NCBI GenBank assembly: GCA_029204225.1
Contig: CM055099.1
Location: 70,443,349-70,507,348, forward strand
Source of the DNA: Diphasiastrum complanatum
Lineage: Eukaryota > Streptophyta > Lycopodiopsida > Lycopodiales > Lycopodiaceae
Direction: 5' to 3'
DNA length: 64,000 nt
The first letter of the stretch is position 1; each line of letters opens with the position of its first letter. Below the pieces are notes generated by a model. The model saw only the letters and a program-made list of their open reading frames with translations. It did not search any database and was not told the origin of the DNA. This document shows positions 24,201 to 33,189 of the stretch, piece after piece. The translations under genes and the position numbers were made by a program.

Positions 24201-27200
24201 GCTGAGACCTCAAAATATTTTGGAACTTCAAATCTTTCTTGGTCTGGCGGGATATTACAGACGATTTGTCAAGGAATATGCTCAGACAGCAGTCCCTATG
24301 ACAAATCTCCTTAAGGGGAAGGGAAAGGAGTTCATTTGGGAGTCCGCACAACAGGAGAGCTTTGATGCTCTCAAAACAGCCTTAGCTACAGCACCAGTTT
24401 TAAAGGTCGTCGACCCCAATCAGCCATTTGTGGTCGAAACAGATGCTAGCGACTTTGCAGTAGGTGCTGTGCTAACTCAGGGTGGACGACTCGTTGCGTT
24501 CGAGAGTAAAAAAACTCGAGCCAGCACAGACTAGGTATAGTGCCTATGAAAAGGAACTCTTTTCTATAGTCCAGGCCCTTAAGACTTGGAGGCATTATTT
24601 GTATGGTGCCAACTTTGAGGTCCTGACAGACCATGAGAGTCTCAGATACCTTTGCAATCAACCTGAGCTTAGAGGTCGGGAAGCTCGTTGGGCAGAGTTG
24701 ATGCAAGAGTTTGACATGTCTATCAAATATAGGCGTGGAAAATTCAATACAGTAGCAGATGCCCTTAGCAGAATGCCTATGATAAACGAGCTGAGTTTTA
24801 CTCAAATTCGTAATGAGTTACTCGAGTCCTTGAGAGGGAAATGCCAGCATGATGCATTCTTCTCTATTATCTGGAACTCAGTCCAGAATAGGCAGTTACA
24901 GACTCTAGAACCAGTTCCCGGGGCTGGTGCCAGTTCATCCAAGAATACGGCAGCTTCCGTTGAGGATGATGATGAGTCCGAGTATACGTCGTCAGATGAC
25001 GTTGAGGATTCTGAGCCTGTATTACCCAAGCAAACCCCTGTGGTTGAGGGTCAGTTGACTCAAGGATTCAAATGGAAACAGTATTCCATTCAGGATGAGT
25101 ACTTGCTCTATAGAGATAGAGTATGTGTCCCCAAGTCAGAGGATTATAGGCAGCAGGTCCTATATGAATGTCATGACAATCCTAGCGCGGGACACCCAGG
25201 CATACAAAAGACCTATGAGCTTCTTCGTAGGCAATTTTTCTGGCCCAGTATGAAAAAGGACGTCCACCAGTATGTAACCAGTTGCCAGAAATGTCAAGTA
25301 AATAAAGCAGAGTGTTTAAAGGCAGGAGGGTTGTTGCATCCCTTAGAAATACCAGCTGGTAAATGGGAGAGTATCTCCATGGATTTTATAGTAGGCTTGC
25401 CTAAAACCCAAAAGGGTAATGACGCTATATGGGTCACAGTTGACCGTCTGACCAAAATGGCTCATTTTATTCCGACCAAAACAACCGTTAGAGCTCCAGA
25501 GTTAGCGAGGTTGTTTGTAGACGGGCTATTTAAATTGTACGGTCTACCTTCCGGCATAGTCAACGACCGGGACAGTAAGTTTACTGGAAATTTTTGGAGG
25601 GTAGTATTCCATCATCTCCATACTAAACTTAATATGAGTACCACCGACCATCCACAGACGGACGGTCAAACAGAAAGAGTAAATCAAGTGCTGGAGGATA
25701 TGCTTCGTGCATACGTCAGCAAGAGGCAGACTAATTGGGAGGAGTATCTCTCGATATTAGAGTTTGCTTACAACAGTACCAAACATTCAGCTACGGGATA
25801 CAGCCCATTTATGCTGATGTACGGATTTCAGCCACGCTCACCCACAGCTGTAGGGTTTAAACAAGAAAAAGTTGAAGCAGCCAGAAACTTTTTAGAAGAC
25901 CTAAACCAGATGATAGAACATGCTAAGCGTAGCATTAGACAATCCCAGGATCGAGCCAGGCATTATGCAGATCCACATAGACGGGATGTGCAGTTCTCCA
26001 CTGGTGAGAAAGTCTACTTGAGAGTCCCAGTTGACTCTAAAACCCTCAAATCAGGAGTGTGTGCTAAGTTGTCTCCAAGGTATTGTGGTCCCTTTACCAT
26101 CAGTAGGAGACTAGGCGAGGTCACCTATGAACTAGAACTCCCACACAGCAGTAAGGTTTTTCCAGTCTTTCATGTAAGTCAGTTACGAAAAGCCTTAACC
26201 AGATCAGATAATCTGGTAGGGGACAGTGTTCTAGTTCTCCCATTGGATCCTCAACAACCTCCACATGAACCAGAGGAGATTCTTGATAGTAGAGAGACGC
26301 AGACTCGTCATACTCTATACCGAGAATATTTGGTTAAGTGGAATGATCAGCCTGTTGAGAATGCCACTTGGGAAAGAGGCAGCGTCCTTCGCAAGATTTT
26401 TCCAGACTTTGTCTTAGAGGACCAAGACGGTTCTTAAAGGGGAGGGAGTGTTACGAGCTCGTAACCAGTGCCGAACCCTAGAGAACACAGATAGGTCAGA
26501 TACCACAGTCAGGGTCGTGTCCAGCGTACATGACCAACAGGGCAAGACAGTGTGAGTAGTGTGCCCCAGCACGGTCCATAGCTATGGCGGGCCTAACACA
26601 GCCTAGGGACCCTGTCAGCAGGATAGGGCCCCCAGTTGGGTCCCGACGTGCAGTCGGCCACGTCAGTGCCACGTGGCCGACACTTGGCAGTTGCATGCTA
26701 TCAGTCCTCACACTGGGCTAGGAGGGGCTTACTCTATATCAGGGAGTAGGCAAGGTTGGGTGGATCAGTTAATGTTTGCTCTACTGTGGTGTTAGGACCT
26801 ATTACAGAGACCTAGAGGTTCTGGGAGGGGAGGGCTGAGTACTCTTTTTGTAGACAGGAGTGGAGCATCACAGGCAGCCGTCGGCCAAGCATCATCACAG
26901 TGGGTAGGGCCATCCCAGGGCGTAGGGTCACAGCCACCTGACACACAAGCACGACGGAGTAGACACAGGGCTGGGGGCAGCCAGATGGGGGCCAGGGGAG
27001 GGGAGAGAGGCAGAGGCAGAGGCAGAGGTAGAGGCAGGGGGAGGGGGGTGGTCCAAAGCCAGGGCACGCAGCAAAGATCCAGAGCACGCAGCAGAGCCAG
27101 GGCCACACCATGGCATATGGCTCCCTCCAGTTCCGATTCATCTGCGGACCCATGAATCCTGCAGTCCACAGATTCGGATGATTTATCCTACCATGACTCT

Positions 27201-27377
27201 GACGAGTCTTAGTTGTATAGTTTTCATTATGTTCATGGAACATCATTGTACCCCTTTTTGGTGCCATGTGGCCCGATATTATATATTATGATGATCCTAT
27301 TCACAGCATTGTCGTGATTCAGTATTGTTCTTTGTGGTTTTAGTTCAGTAACCTCGGTTTTATGGTTTATGATTTAT

Positions 27378-27438
<61 letters not shown>

Positions 27439-29390
27439 CTCTCTTATGTGGTAGCCATTGGGCTAGAAGTCATGTGGGCTAAATATCCAGCGCTTCAGAA
27501 AAAAATAGACCTGCCACATTGCTTCTTCTTAAATATTTACTCGTTGCACCTGATTCAATGAGTCTAATCTTTGTGGTTCAAGAGCACAATGTGAATCTAC
27601 ATGGGCCAGGATTTTCTAGGGTTGCATGGGTTGCACAAGTAACAATCCATGCAAAAGTTTCACAAGATTTTATTCGTGGTTTGCATGATGCCTTTCTCCT
27701 ACACAACTAGTTGCTTCACATGACACCACTACATTTCAACCGTTTTCATTGCAATATTATCATACTTTATGCCTCTATATATGGCCAGTGCTGCCTTTCT
27801 CGCAACAATCAAGGTTGATCTTATAGAAATTTTCACATGTTTTTCAATAAGGATTCGTCTTGAATTTACATAGGAGGAAACATTAATTGTTAAAGAAACA
27901 CCAATGCTATCTATATTGTTCCAGAATCATCAGGTGTCGACCATAACTTGCTTTGATATCATGTTGGAGATTGGAGCATCACATTGTGTTACCTCATCAT
28001 TGTACCACCAAGATCCCAGTTTTATTGCATCCTTATCTATTGGCTTTTAAGGCAAAAGAAATTTGTAGTGAAAATATGATTTAATTTGGATAGAACCTTC
28101 ACTCAATCAATGTGCGGCATGATTCTCCTATATTCGAGCCATGTGAATCATGCTAGTGTTCGGGGGACCAAATTAGGGCTAGTACTATAAGTCATGACTC
28201 ATAGCATAAAAGCAGGAGGAAAGAGGACTTCATGTTAGATTATTTTCAAATATAAATTTTTTGCTGAAAAGTTTGGATACCCAAAATCCAATTCACCCTT
28301 GCGAGCCCCTCTCCCTCCAACAGATGTAGTCAACTTCACGAACTCTTGAGTATCAGGAGCTCTCCCTCCCTTAAAATAAAAAGAGAATTTCTCACGTGAA
28401 GGAAATCTCTGAGGTTTTGAGCATTGATGTTGATTGTAAACCAAAAAAATTAAGCCATTAGTCAACACAAAAAGTAAGCAGGTAGCTACAGTATGTTTTT
28501 AGTCTCTTTCCCTTGAGTGTGCGAGTGGCAGGCGGTCAAAGCTGTCTGTCTTTTCTTTAAGTTGGCTTTTGAATTGTTGAAGATGGTTGCATTTGTGATT
28601 GGCTGATATCTGCAGAGTTTTTTGAAAGGCGACGACACTTTAACGTACCGGTACAATGGGCCCGACATCCTGAGTTGAGAGAGTATGTGCACTCTGCAGT
28701 AACCAACTTGCATAGTTGGATTCAACAGGTATAAAGAATTATCCTTAGTGAAGGATAAACTTGTGGAGGTGGGTTGCTAGTATGCTACAATTTGTATTTG
28801 AATTGTGTACTATTTTATGATATTCTCACTATCTTTCAACTATTACAGGGTATAGTAGAAAAAGTTGCTATCGTGATCCTTGATAATGCACGGGCACCAC
28901 AGGAGAGATTTATTTTCAAGTTGCAAGTAGATAAATTGTATTCAAAAGACTTCCCTATAAGCGAACTTGAGTACGCTTTGAGAGCGTTCTACCTTAAGAT
29001 ACCTGTTTCAGAACCCCTTCTTCGACCTCTTCCTCCAGGTTGTATGTAGAGGGGACAAATTCCTAGACCTTAAACCTTGAATGAATATGGAAATGTTTAT
29101 GCATGAATTTATTTATAGTTAAGCTGCACCATGCTAGTTTTCACAATTGTTTTAAAGCTGGACTGGAAATGTTTATTACAGATTGCACGTGGGAAATTGT
29201 GGCTTACTCGAAGCAGCTCCCGGGTGATGGTAGCAGCAAGGGTCACTTCTGGGTTCCTGCAGATAATGGGCCTTGGGAAAATCCCCCTCACATTACTCCA
29301 ATTAAGTCAATGAAAAGTGAACCTTTAGTTATGCAGCTGTATGTTGAGCACCCATCTGTTGCAGAGATATCAGTTTTTAGGGATGTATAA
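15185..29390 (+). CDS. REV7: REV7 / MAD2B, DNA polymerase zeta processivity subunit (HORMA domain), five exons
   Basis: REV7 bridges REV3 and REV1 in translesion synthesis and acts in the nucleus. The coding exons are 15185-15212, 15430-15510, 28616-28728, 28849-29038 and 29182-29390. They join in phase to 621 nt, 206 residues plus stop, the normal length for this single-HORMA family. Diagnostic stretches are [12 protein letters not shown] (exon 2), PAEFFERRR and [18 protein letters not shown] (exon 3), KVAIVILDN and [12 protein letters not shown] (exon 4), and [32 protein letters not shown] (exon 5). These match plant and animal REV7 in order and spacing. The start ATG gives an N-terminus that runs straight into the family's conserved [12 protein letters not shown]. 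Intron 2 is about 13.1 kb, filled with transposons, and uses a GC donor; the other three introns are short GT-AG. A short upstream ATG frame near 15128 ends before the start. Confidence 0.92.
15430..15510 (+). CDS. REV7: REV7 exon 2
   Basis: The acceptor is TTGCAG. This 81-nt exon encodes the first HORMA helix, ending LYPA plus one base of a Glu codon. The donor is CAG|GCACGT, a GC-type splice site. No GT nearby gives a frame that joins exon 3. Confidence 0.88.
17160..17320. repeat. TTCGAACCG/ATTCGAATCG repeat cluster
   Basis: Short alternating words (TCGATTCGACCTG, TTCGAACCGG) repeat within about 160 bp. Two similar units of roughly 90-100 bp are separated by a poly-A run at about 17247. 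A related palindromic word occurs at the extreme right end of the window. It may be subterminal repeats of a DNA transposon. Confidence 0.5.
18559..18717 (+). repeat. 39-bp coding minisatellite, four copies
   Basis: Four consecutive 39-bp units containing AGTACATC and GCATGGTACA encode a 13-residue repeat in the hAT pseudogene. The third copy has TGA where the others have CGG, ending the frame at 18655. Confidence 0.8.
20397..20754 (+). repeat. 5' LTR of gypsy E
   Basis: 358 bp, starting TGTTACGAGCTCG and ending CCTATTACA. It contains a 9-bp inverted repeat, GTCGGCCAC (20601-20609) and GTGGCCGAC (20621-20629), whose second arm overlaps a CACGTGG G-box. Confidence 0.95.
20756..20769 (+). other. 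Primer binding site of gypsy E
   Basis: TGGTATCAGAGCCA, one base after the LTR, is complementary to the 3' end of initiator tRNA-Met. Confidence 0.9.
20770..21648 (+). other. Untranslated leader of gypsy E
   Basis: About 880 bases between the primer site and the gag ATG without a long frame. CCAGCGA/CCAGCGC words recur at least six times, each in a similar context. Dimerisation or packaging signals would be expected here, but none can be identified by reading. Confidence 0.55.
21649..24534 (+). CDS. gypsy E gag-pol, first part: gag, protease, RT, start of RNase H
   Basis: Frame of 961 residues. Gag occupies about residues 1-360: a coiled-coil-like acidic N-terminus, the retrotransposon gag domain with WWLNLQETG and AFLREFLP, then the zinc knuckle C345-x2-C348-x4-H353-x4-C358. 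The protease follows with [12 protein letters not shown]; the putative catalytic Asp is 437, but the family's usual Ser/Thr after it is Asp. The RT has D720 in [11 protein letters not shown] and the FLDD pair D784/D785. RNase H begins at [13 protein letters not shown] and is cut by a frame change in a run of seven A (24508-24514); its remainder is in the next frame. The ATG at 21649 is the first suitable one after the leader and is followed by an uninterrupted gag. Confidence 0.9.
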   Translation: MTTPQGPDQPQERGFDELETEALAYRKGKEPMEVEEQEQFAEELDELVTKEQFLQLVTEVDELKLALANFKSSVDDSFAELKNLILSSAKGSLPSTSQLSPSPLPSVSGETLRSHPSVFKDLKPPTFNGEEKDRNADILQTFLSKWKNFHALKQTPDHLQAIEASLSLGPMAYKWWLNLQETGQTPRSWKAFEEAFLREFLPENELDRAWEAWERTVMDKSLIQYISQYREAILKIKNMDDYQKIRGFVRGLKDEYKVEVQRNSPTTLEQALRYAQIYDDSVGRKRARQQPLSEQLPQKDFQFKKKFLKRKKEDKFKGEAPQKRPSLIQPLKPDDFEKAKQERLCFVCMGKGHTVRQCPKGPFTKKDKKDKKQVHLVQTVCFPSDSAASEIKVYHEDHEHCCQLTSAMLARPFTFGPHDLVRMHGKVGNQSVRVMVDDGATHNFINHTLVKKLKLPEVPSQHRYIVSLAKGEDKKIWETMVSKLNLGIQGYQDEINFQIMHLDRTDIVLGRDWLYSLGPSLHRNYQENTLSFQHKGREIQLHGEHDVPNSPMVCSSELCQLIGDEDHQVFLCDFQFIPEVSISSSIQQKISKLETLLSKFKDVFPEDLPHGLPPSREVDHVINLVPGTAPVSKPPYRVNRTEDEEITRQLTDYLGKGQIQTSSSPWASPVLLVKKKEGSMRLCVDYRALNKVTIKNKYPMPRADELFDQLDGDKFFSKIDLRSGYHQVRIKSEDVSKTAFRTRHGHYEFKVMPFGLTNAPTTFMTLMNSVLRPYLGKFVVVFLDDILVYSKTRKEHLKHLRKVFRLLRKHKLYAKQSKCEFFVEEVAYLGHIISSDGIKMDPNKAKAILSWLRPQNILELQIFLGLAGYYRRFVKEYAQTAVPMTNLLKGKGKEFIWESAQQESFDALKTALATAPVLKVVDPNQPFVVETDASDFAVGAVLTQGGRLVAFESKKTRASTD
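24482..26437 (+). CDS. gypsy E pol, second part: RNase H remainder, integrase, chromodomain
   Basis: Continues the polyprotein in the +1 frame; the first in-frame methionine has no meaning as a start. RNase H goes on with [24 protein letters not shown] and VADALSRMP. The integrase has the zinc-binding H-H-C-C region ([25 protein letters not shown]), then the catalytic triad in [22 protein letters not shown] and DGQTERVNQ. The C-terminal domain with [14 protein letters not shown] is followed by a chromodomain of about 50 residues ([18 protein letters not shown]), which in chromoviruses directs integration to marked chromatin. The stop at 26435-26437 overlaps the polypurine tract region. Confidence 0.9.
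   Translation: MDDSLRSRVKKLEPAQTRYSAYEKELFSIVQALKTWRHYLYGANFEVLTDHESLRYLCNQPELRGREARWAELMQEFDMSIKYRRGKFNTVADALSRMPMINELSFTQIRNELLESLRGKCQHDAFFSIIWNSVQNRQLQTLEPVPGAGASSSKNTAASVEDDDESEYTSSDDVEDSEPVLPKQTPVVEGQLTQGFKWKQYSIQDEYLLYRDRVCVPKSEDYRQQVLYECHDNPSAGHPGIQKTYELLRRQFFWPSMKKDVHQYVTSCQKCQVNKAECLKAGGLLHPLEIPAGKWESISMDFIVGLPKTQKGNDAIWVTVDRLTKMAHFIPTKTTVRAPELARLFVDGLFKLYGLPSGIVNDRDSKFTGNFWRVVFHHLHTKLNMSTTDHPQTDGQTERVNQVLEDMLRAYVSKRQTNWEEYLSILEFAYNSTKHSATGYSPFMLMYGFQPRSPTAVGFKQEKVEAARNFLEDLNQMIEHAKRSIRQSQDRARHYADPHRRDVQFSTGEKVYLRVPVDSKTLKSGVCAKLSPRYCGPFTISRRLGEVTYELELPHSSKVFPVFHVSQLRKALTRSDNLVGDSVLVLPLDPQQPPHEPEEILDSRETQTRHTLYREYLVKWNDQPVENATWERGSVLRKIFPDFVLEDQDGS
26436..26448 (+). other. Polypurine tract of gypsy E
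   Basis: AAAGGGGAGGGAG directly abuts the 3' LTR start TGTTACG. Confidence 0.9.
26449..26806 (+). repeat. 3' LTR of gypsy E
   Basis: 358 bp, the same length as the 5' LTR, with four C where the left copy has T. It is followed by the duplicated target GAGAC at 26807-26811. Confidence 0.95.
27383..27434. repeat. GA dinucleotide microsatellite
   Basis: An uninterrupted run of 26 GA units in REV7 intron 2, just after the hAT pseudogene. Confidence 0.95.
28616..28728 (+). CDS. REV7: REV7 exon 3
   Basis: Acceptor ATCTGCAG; two bases finish the Glu codon begun in exon 2. It encodes [13 protein letters not shown] and [14 protein letters not shown]. Donor CAG|GTATAA. Confidence 0.92.
28849..29038 (+). 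CDS. REV7: REV7 exon 4
   Basis: Acceptor TATTACAG. It encodes [26 protein letters not shown] and [13 protein letters not shown], ending in the Pro-Pro of the conserved PP-x-CTW loop. Donor CAG|GTTGTA. Confidence 0.92.
29182..29390 (+). CDS. REV7: REV7 exon 5 and stop
   Basis: Acceptor TTTATTACAG. It encodes [11 protein letters not shown] and the C-terminal seatbelt-like part, ending [11 protein letters not shown] and TAA at 29388-29390. Confidence 0.92.
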
Positions 29391-31310
29391 TAAGATAGCA
29401 AATGACGTTTCAAAGAGAGGTTTGGAAGCTCAATGTGAGCAAACATGATACTATATAGGCACTCAAGCTATAAATTATTCATTGCAGCAAGTTGTAAGAA
29501 AATCACACAAGTTGTAGATATTTGATGGCAACAATTTATTTGCTACTGGAAAGACACTACTTTGACCATTCACAGAAAATTATACAAAGTTGGCATTCTA
29601 TCGATGATAAGTGTTCTGCTACAAGAAACAATATTTGTTTCAGCTGAGTAAGTCCGCTTGTCGATCAAATTATCAAATCCACTGTGGCTGTGCCTATACA
29701 GTATGAAGTCAAATTCCTCATATGTACATGGGAGCATGCATGATATTGTCCCTGTTTTCTCTAAGGCTTGAACAAAAGAACAATATAGTTTAAGCCTTAA
29801 GGCACGCATAAATTTGACTGAATGCACAACCTTCATTGACCGTCTGAATTCAGCCTTGCCTTAATATTCGAACACCACCATCTAATTGATGGTGTACGAT
29901 AGGGTATAGCGAAGTTTTCGAGCAAAAGTCTTCCAGCCTCAGCTGTTCCTTTTCCGCAGCAACTGGGATTTGAGCTTGGTTTCCTGTGAATGTAGTAACC
30001 GCTCTTGTCCACCTCTGTTACTTCATGGGACTTGATGTCAATCTTCCTTTGAAAGTCAAGAGAAAAAGAATCGTGTGGTTTATCAACTACTTTGCAATCC
30101 AACTAGTAGAACTTGGAAGAAACTTTTGTTATGAAGTTCTTCAAGCGCATGCATTCACATGAATGTACTTGCCAGCCTACAAAAAACATGCGAGTAAAAC
30201 TATCATTGGAGCATAATTACAAAACCATGCTTGTTTATTCATTTTGGGCTTGTTTATCCAATCAATTCAATTAGCACCGAAGTCCGTGTTGATTGCAGTA
30301 TAGTTCACAAGATTGAGTCGAGCTGATTGTGAATTTATTGCCCATGACAAGCATAACAGGAATTTTTTTATTCTTTTTCATAAACATGAATGAAGCCTTA
30401 AAATTTCTATGATGTACAATGATAAATGAAGTGCAAAAATTAGAGATGCGAGACGAGCAATATATCAGTCAAAGATTGAAAAGAATTCCAGGCAGTTCAA
30501 AGCATTTCATAAAATATGATAACATCATTTTGATCCGTTTTTTAACACTTACTAACGTTGGCTTTCACTGATGAATAGATGCAAAAGCATCGTTGGAGAA
30601 ATATCAATATGGTGCACGAAAGCCATTGCTAAATTAAGAAGTATTTCAAAAAACATTCCAATGTTAATTGCATACAATCAAAGGGGTACAACCATGCATC
30701 GTTGGGGTAGAAAAAAAATGTCGAAATGAGCTAAAAACCTCAATTATTTTTGAACATATTGATTTCAATAATTGCATATATTAATTTTATTATTTTTACA
30801 AATAATTTTCTTGAAGAGCATTTCTTCTTGTAGTCGTCCCTAATGTACAACAAATCTCTAGGATGTTCTGACATTTTTCAAGAAGCTCAAGAAGTTCTCT
30901 AATCTCACTTTTTGTGATGTTTGTTACCCATCAAGTTTTTTAGAAGATTTTATAAAGTTATCTTCAATATTGCGCATTTTTTCAAAAAAAACCTTTCAAC
31001 ATGATGAAAATTGTGTTGGGATTTTGACCTGAAAAAGAGTAGCCTTCTTTGGTAGTTCTTAAACTACCTAATTTTAGGCCAATATCATGATTTTTTTTAG
31101 TTAATCTCTAAATTATATTTAAAAAAATGCCAAAAAAATGCATGTCTTTAATAAAGCACTACAAGATTTTTTTTTGCAAACTTCATAAAACCATCAATTA
31201 GAAATGAAATAACATTTCAAGACAACTTGATTTTTGAAACCCCAAATTCCATTAAAATACAAAAGGACTTAAATTATATTTACGTATTCTTTTTTTTCAA
31301 AGTATATTTT
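29391..31310. other. REV7 3' flank and intergenic DNA
   Basis: The first few hundred bases should hold the REV7 3' untranslated region. Two abutting minus-strand open frames (30102-29833 and 29836-29570, 89 and 88 residues) look weakly protein-like (SHEVTEVDKSGYYIHRKP), but I recognise no family. From 30.1 to 31.3 kb the sequence is AT-rich with no visible gene. Confidence 0.4.
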
Positions 31311-31315
31311 CTAAG

Positions 31316-31560
31316 GAATTTTCACTAATGCGTCTCAATTTAGAACTTGACATATTCTGAATACTCGATTTCAGTTGATGAAGTGGAAGACCTATCTTCT
31401 TCATCAAAGTCGATTGGCATATCTTCCTCAAAATTAGCATCCATTGTTGACAAGATTACTTTTCTTTGGTGCTACGAGTAGTTGTCCAATTAATCCAAGT
31501 TGTTCTATCAATATGGCTATAGTTGACTTTTGTAAAGAATTGGTCATTGTTAACTCAAAA
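31316..31560 (-). pseudogene. Possible decayed exon(s), unrecognised, acidic
   Basis: The minus strand gives MDANFEEDMPIDFDEED followed by a Ser-rich stretch to a stop (31444-31330), preceded in another frame by TNSLQKSTIAILIEQLGLIG. Composition and phase changes suggest decayed coding sequence. It lies on the opposite strand from the ParB-methyltransferase remnant, and a link between them is only a guess. Confidence 0.3.
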
Positions 31561-31847
31561 TTAAAAAGCCAAAACATCTACATCCTGTAAATTCAAATCA
31601 TCCACCCAGTTGATTTTTTGGCAACTGTTTTCTCTTGTCTTTTAGATCTACTTACAACAGTCCAAGTTCGTAGCTTTTCAAAAAAGCATTCGTTGAAGTA
31701 ATGTGCAACCAAATGGACACGTAATATTTTTGTCTGATTACTATTTTGAATGAATTTATGTGAAAAATTGTCAAAATTTATCTTGGTTACTTTATGATTT
31801 TTATGTTTGTGAGTACATTTCACACGTGTGGAGCATGTTCCCACGTG

Positions 31848-32529
31848 TGTTAAATAGTTAGAATTAGTTTATTATGTTGACTTTAGGGGTGTCATAAAGA
31901 TTGCTTGTCAAGCATCATGGTGTCATTAGGTGATAGGGCCAATTTTGGCTTTAGAGGTCAAATAGTCAAGTATACATGTTTTGTCATGATTAGGCCAAAA
32001 GTCAATTGTGATGTACCTCAAGCTAGTTAGGTTGCTTACAAGTGTCCAAGTTATATTTGATGAGTGATCAAATCATAGTGTTGGCAAAGTCAAAGGGTCC
32101 AATCATAAGTGAGATTTGTTGGAAGAGTCCAATCAAAGTTAGGGATATTGCATCACTCATCCAATAGGATTAGAGCGGCTATGTTTAAGGGGTCCAATAG
32201 GAATCAAGCATGGATCTCTACGAGTTCTATATGTACTTTGATTTTCTATCATAATCTAGTGTGAACTTTTGAGTCAAGCTTGAGAGCAATCTTCTATCTC
32301 TACCTGAGAGCAAAATTGGTCTATTCTCTCTCTACCCGAGGAGAGGAGCTTATTTTGCCTTAGCTTTTTCATGAAGCACACATGTGAAACACCTTTGGTT
32401 ATGAATGTATGCTTGTAGATTTGTCTCTTTGCCTTAGATTTTGACATTGATCTTGGATTTCAATCAATAAAAGATCTATAGTGCATAAGCAGAGCTTAGG
32501 AGATCATCACACATTAGGACATTCCCACA
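31848..32529 (+). repeat. Candidate solo LTR flanked by CACACGTGTG words
   Basis: The block starts TGTTAAATAG and ends ACATTCCCACA, with repeated CCAATAGG words in the middle and CAATAAAAG near the end, which is LTR-like. Both edges lie in CACGTG palindromes, so the target duplication cannot be read with certainty. Confidence 0.4.
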
Positions 32530-32639
32530 CGTGTGAATTTTCACAATTCAAAAACTTTGGCAATCCAAAAAGGATGTCCTTCATTGTTTCTTGAAGCTAG
32601 AAGTGCAATAAGACTTCCAATTTAAATTTCATTCAGATC

Positions 32640-32770
32640 ACCACCCCACTCTTTTGCAGCCTTTACAATTTGCCTATTCTTTTCTTGAGCCCACATAAAT
32701 TTCACGTTTCTCTCCTTGCACAAGTTGCAAAAAATTATTATCCTACGGAAGATTTGAAACTTAGAAATTT
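32640..32770 (-). pseudogene. Possible zinc-finger-like fragment (C-x2-C), unrecognised
   Basis: The minus strand reads IIIFCNLCKERNVKFMWAQE and continues KNRQIVKAAKEWGGDL, with C-x2-C and a basic/aromatic run. This is clearly protein-like against an AT-rich background. Frames on both sides are broken, and no family is recognised. Confidence 0.35.
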
Positions 32771-33189
32771 GTAGTTGAAGCTTTTAACTTACAAGGCCAA
32801 TGAAATTCTTTAGTTGATGCATCTTTGAGGTTGATCAAATTGATTTTTTGTCTCTCGAAAAAATCCACTCTCCAATATCGATCAAATTCATCAAAAAACT
32901 AATATGTTGCTTGAATACTTGATTCCAAAAAAATTAATGAGGCAAAATGGATCAACTTCATGATGTTCTCTTTGTACCTTTTGTTCTCCTAGCATGGACT
33001 TCAAGGGAGACAACGCAGCAAGCTTGATTTGAGTCGAAAACATTGAGCAAAAACTGAACTCCTCTAGAAAGCCAAAAAAAATTCATGGGCCTACCCTTAT
33101 ACTGCTTGGAGCTTCTATTCGGCCCCCTCCAGGATAGCTCTGAAATATCTAGAATTAGATATCGGCAAAACTAAATCAGAGAAACTACA

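Larger units (their letters stand above)
20397..26806 (+). mobile_element. Ty3/gypsy chromovirus E, nearly intact, with GAGAC target duplication
   Basis: A complete 6410-bp element: 358-bp LTRs (20397-20754 and 26449-26806), a tRNA-Met primer site, gag-pol, a polypurine tract and perfect 5-bp target duplications GAGAC at 20392-20396 and 26807-26811. The LTRs begin TGTTAC and end TTACA. By eye they differ at four positions, all T in the left copy and C in the right. The element sits in the last exon of the hAT pseudogene inside REV7 intron 2. A C-terminal chromodomain makes it a chromovirus; the lineage within chromoviruses is not resolved. A single one-base break in the frame (24508-24514) is the only visible coding damage. 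Confidence 0.95.
18233..27155 (+). pseudogene. hAT-family transposase-like gene, broken and split by gypsy E
   Basis: The N-terminal exon (from 18233) has a BED-type zinc finger: [12 protein letters not shown], then TRVRAHLL. It is followed by four 13-residue repeats ([10 protein letters not shown] type). From 18774, [17 protein letters not shown] and VKDALRRMV match the middle of plant hAT transposases. LRLVDRAG and [12 protein letters not shown] follow in a shifted frame, then [16 protein letters not shown] and, at 19.8 kb, [19 protein letters not shown] from the C-terminal dimerisation domain. The last exon (about 20046 on) has an acidic region and, beyond the gypsy insertion, an Arg/Gly repeat tail with a stop at 27153-27155. 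Exon junctions at 19218/19317 and 19600 look spliceable. The segment that should hold the first catalytic Asp residues is absent. A TGA in repeat 3, a frameshift near 19100 and a TAG near 19345 confirm decay. Confidence 0.75.
15511..28615 (+). other. REV7 intron 2, about 13.1 kb, GC-AG, transposon-filled
   Basis: It begins GCACGT and ends ATCTGCAG. It carries a hAT transposase pseudogene (18233-27155) split by gypsy E (20397-26806), all in the sense orientation of REV7, plus a GA microsatellite (27383-27434). The parts at 15.5-17.1 kb and 27.5-28.6 kb hold no gene I recognise. Confidence 0.8.

Noticed and set aside
24482-24534. Programmed ribosomal frameshift between the two gypsy E frames
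   Set aside because: The overlap lies in RNase H rather than at gag-pol, the shift is +1, and a one-base insertion in a seven-A run explains it more simply.
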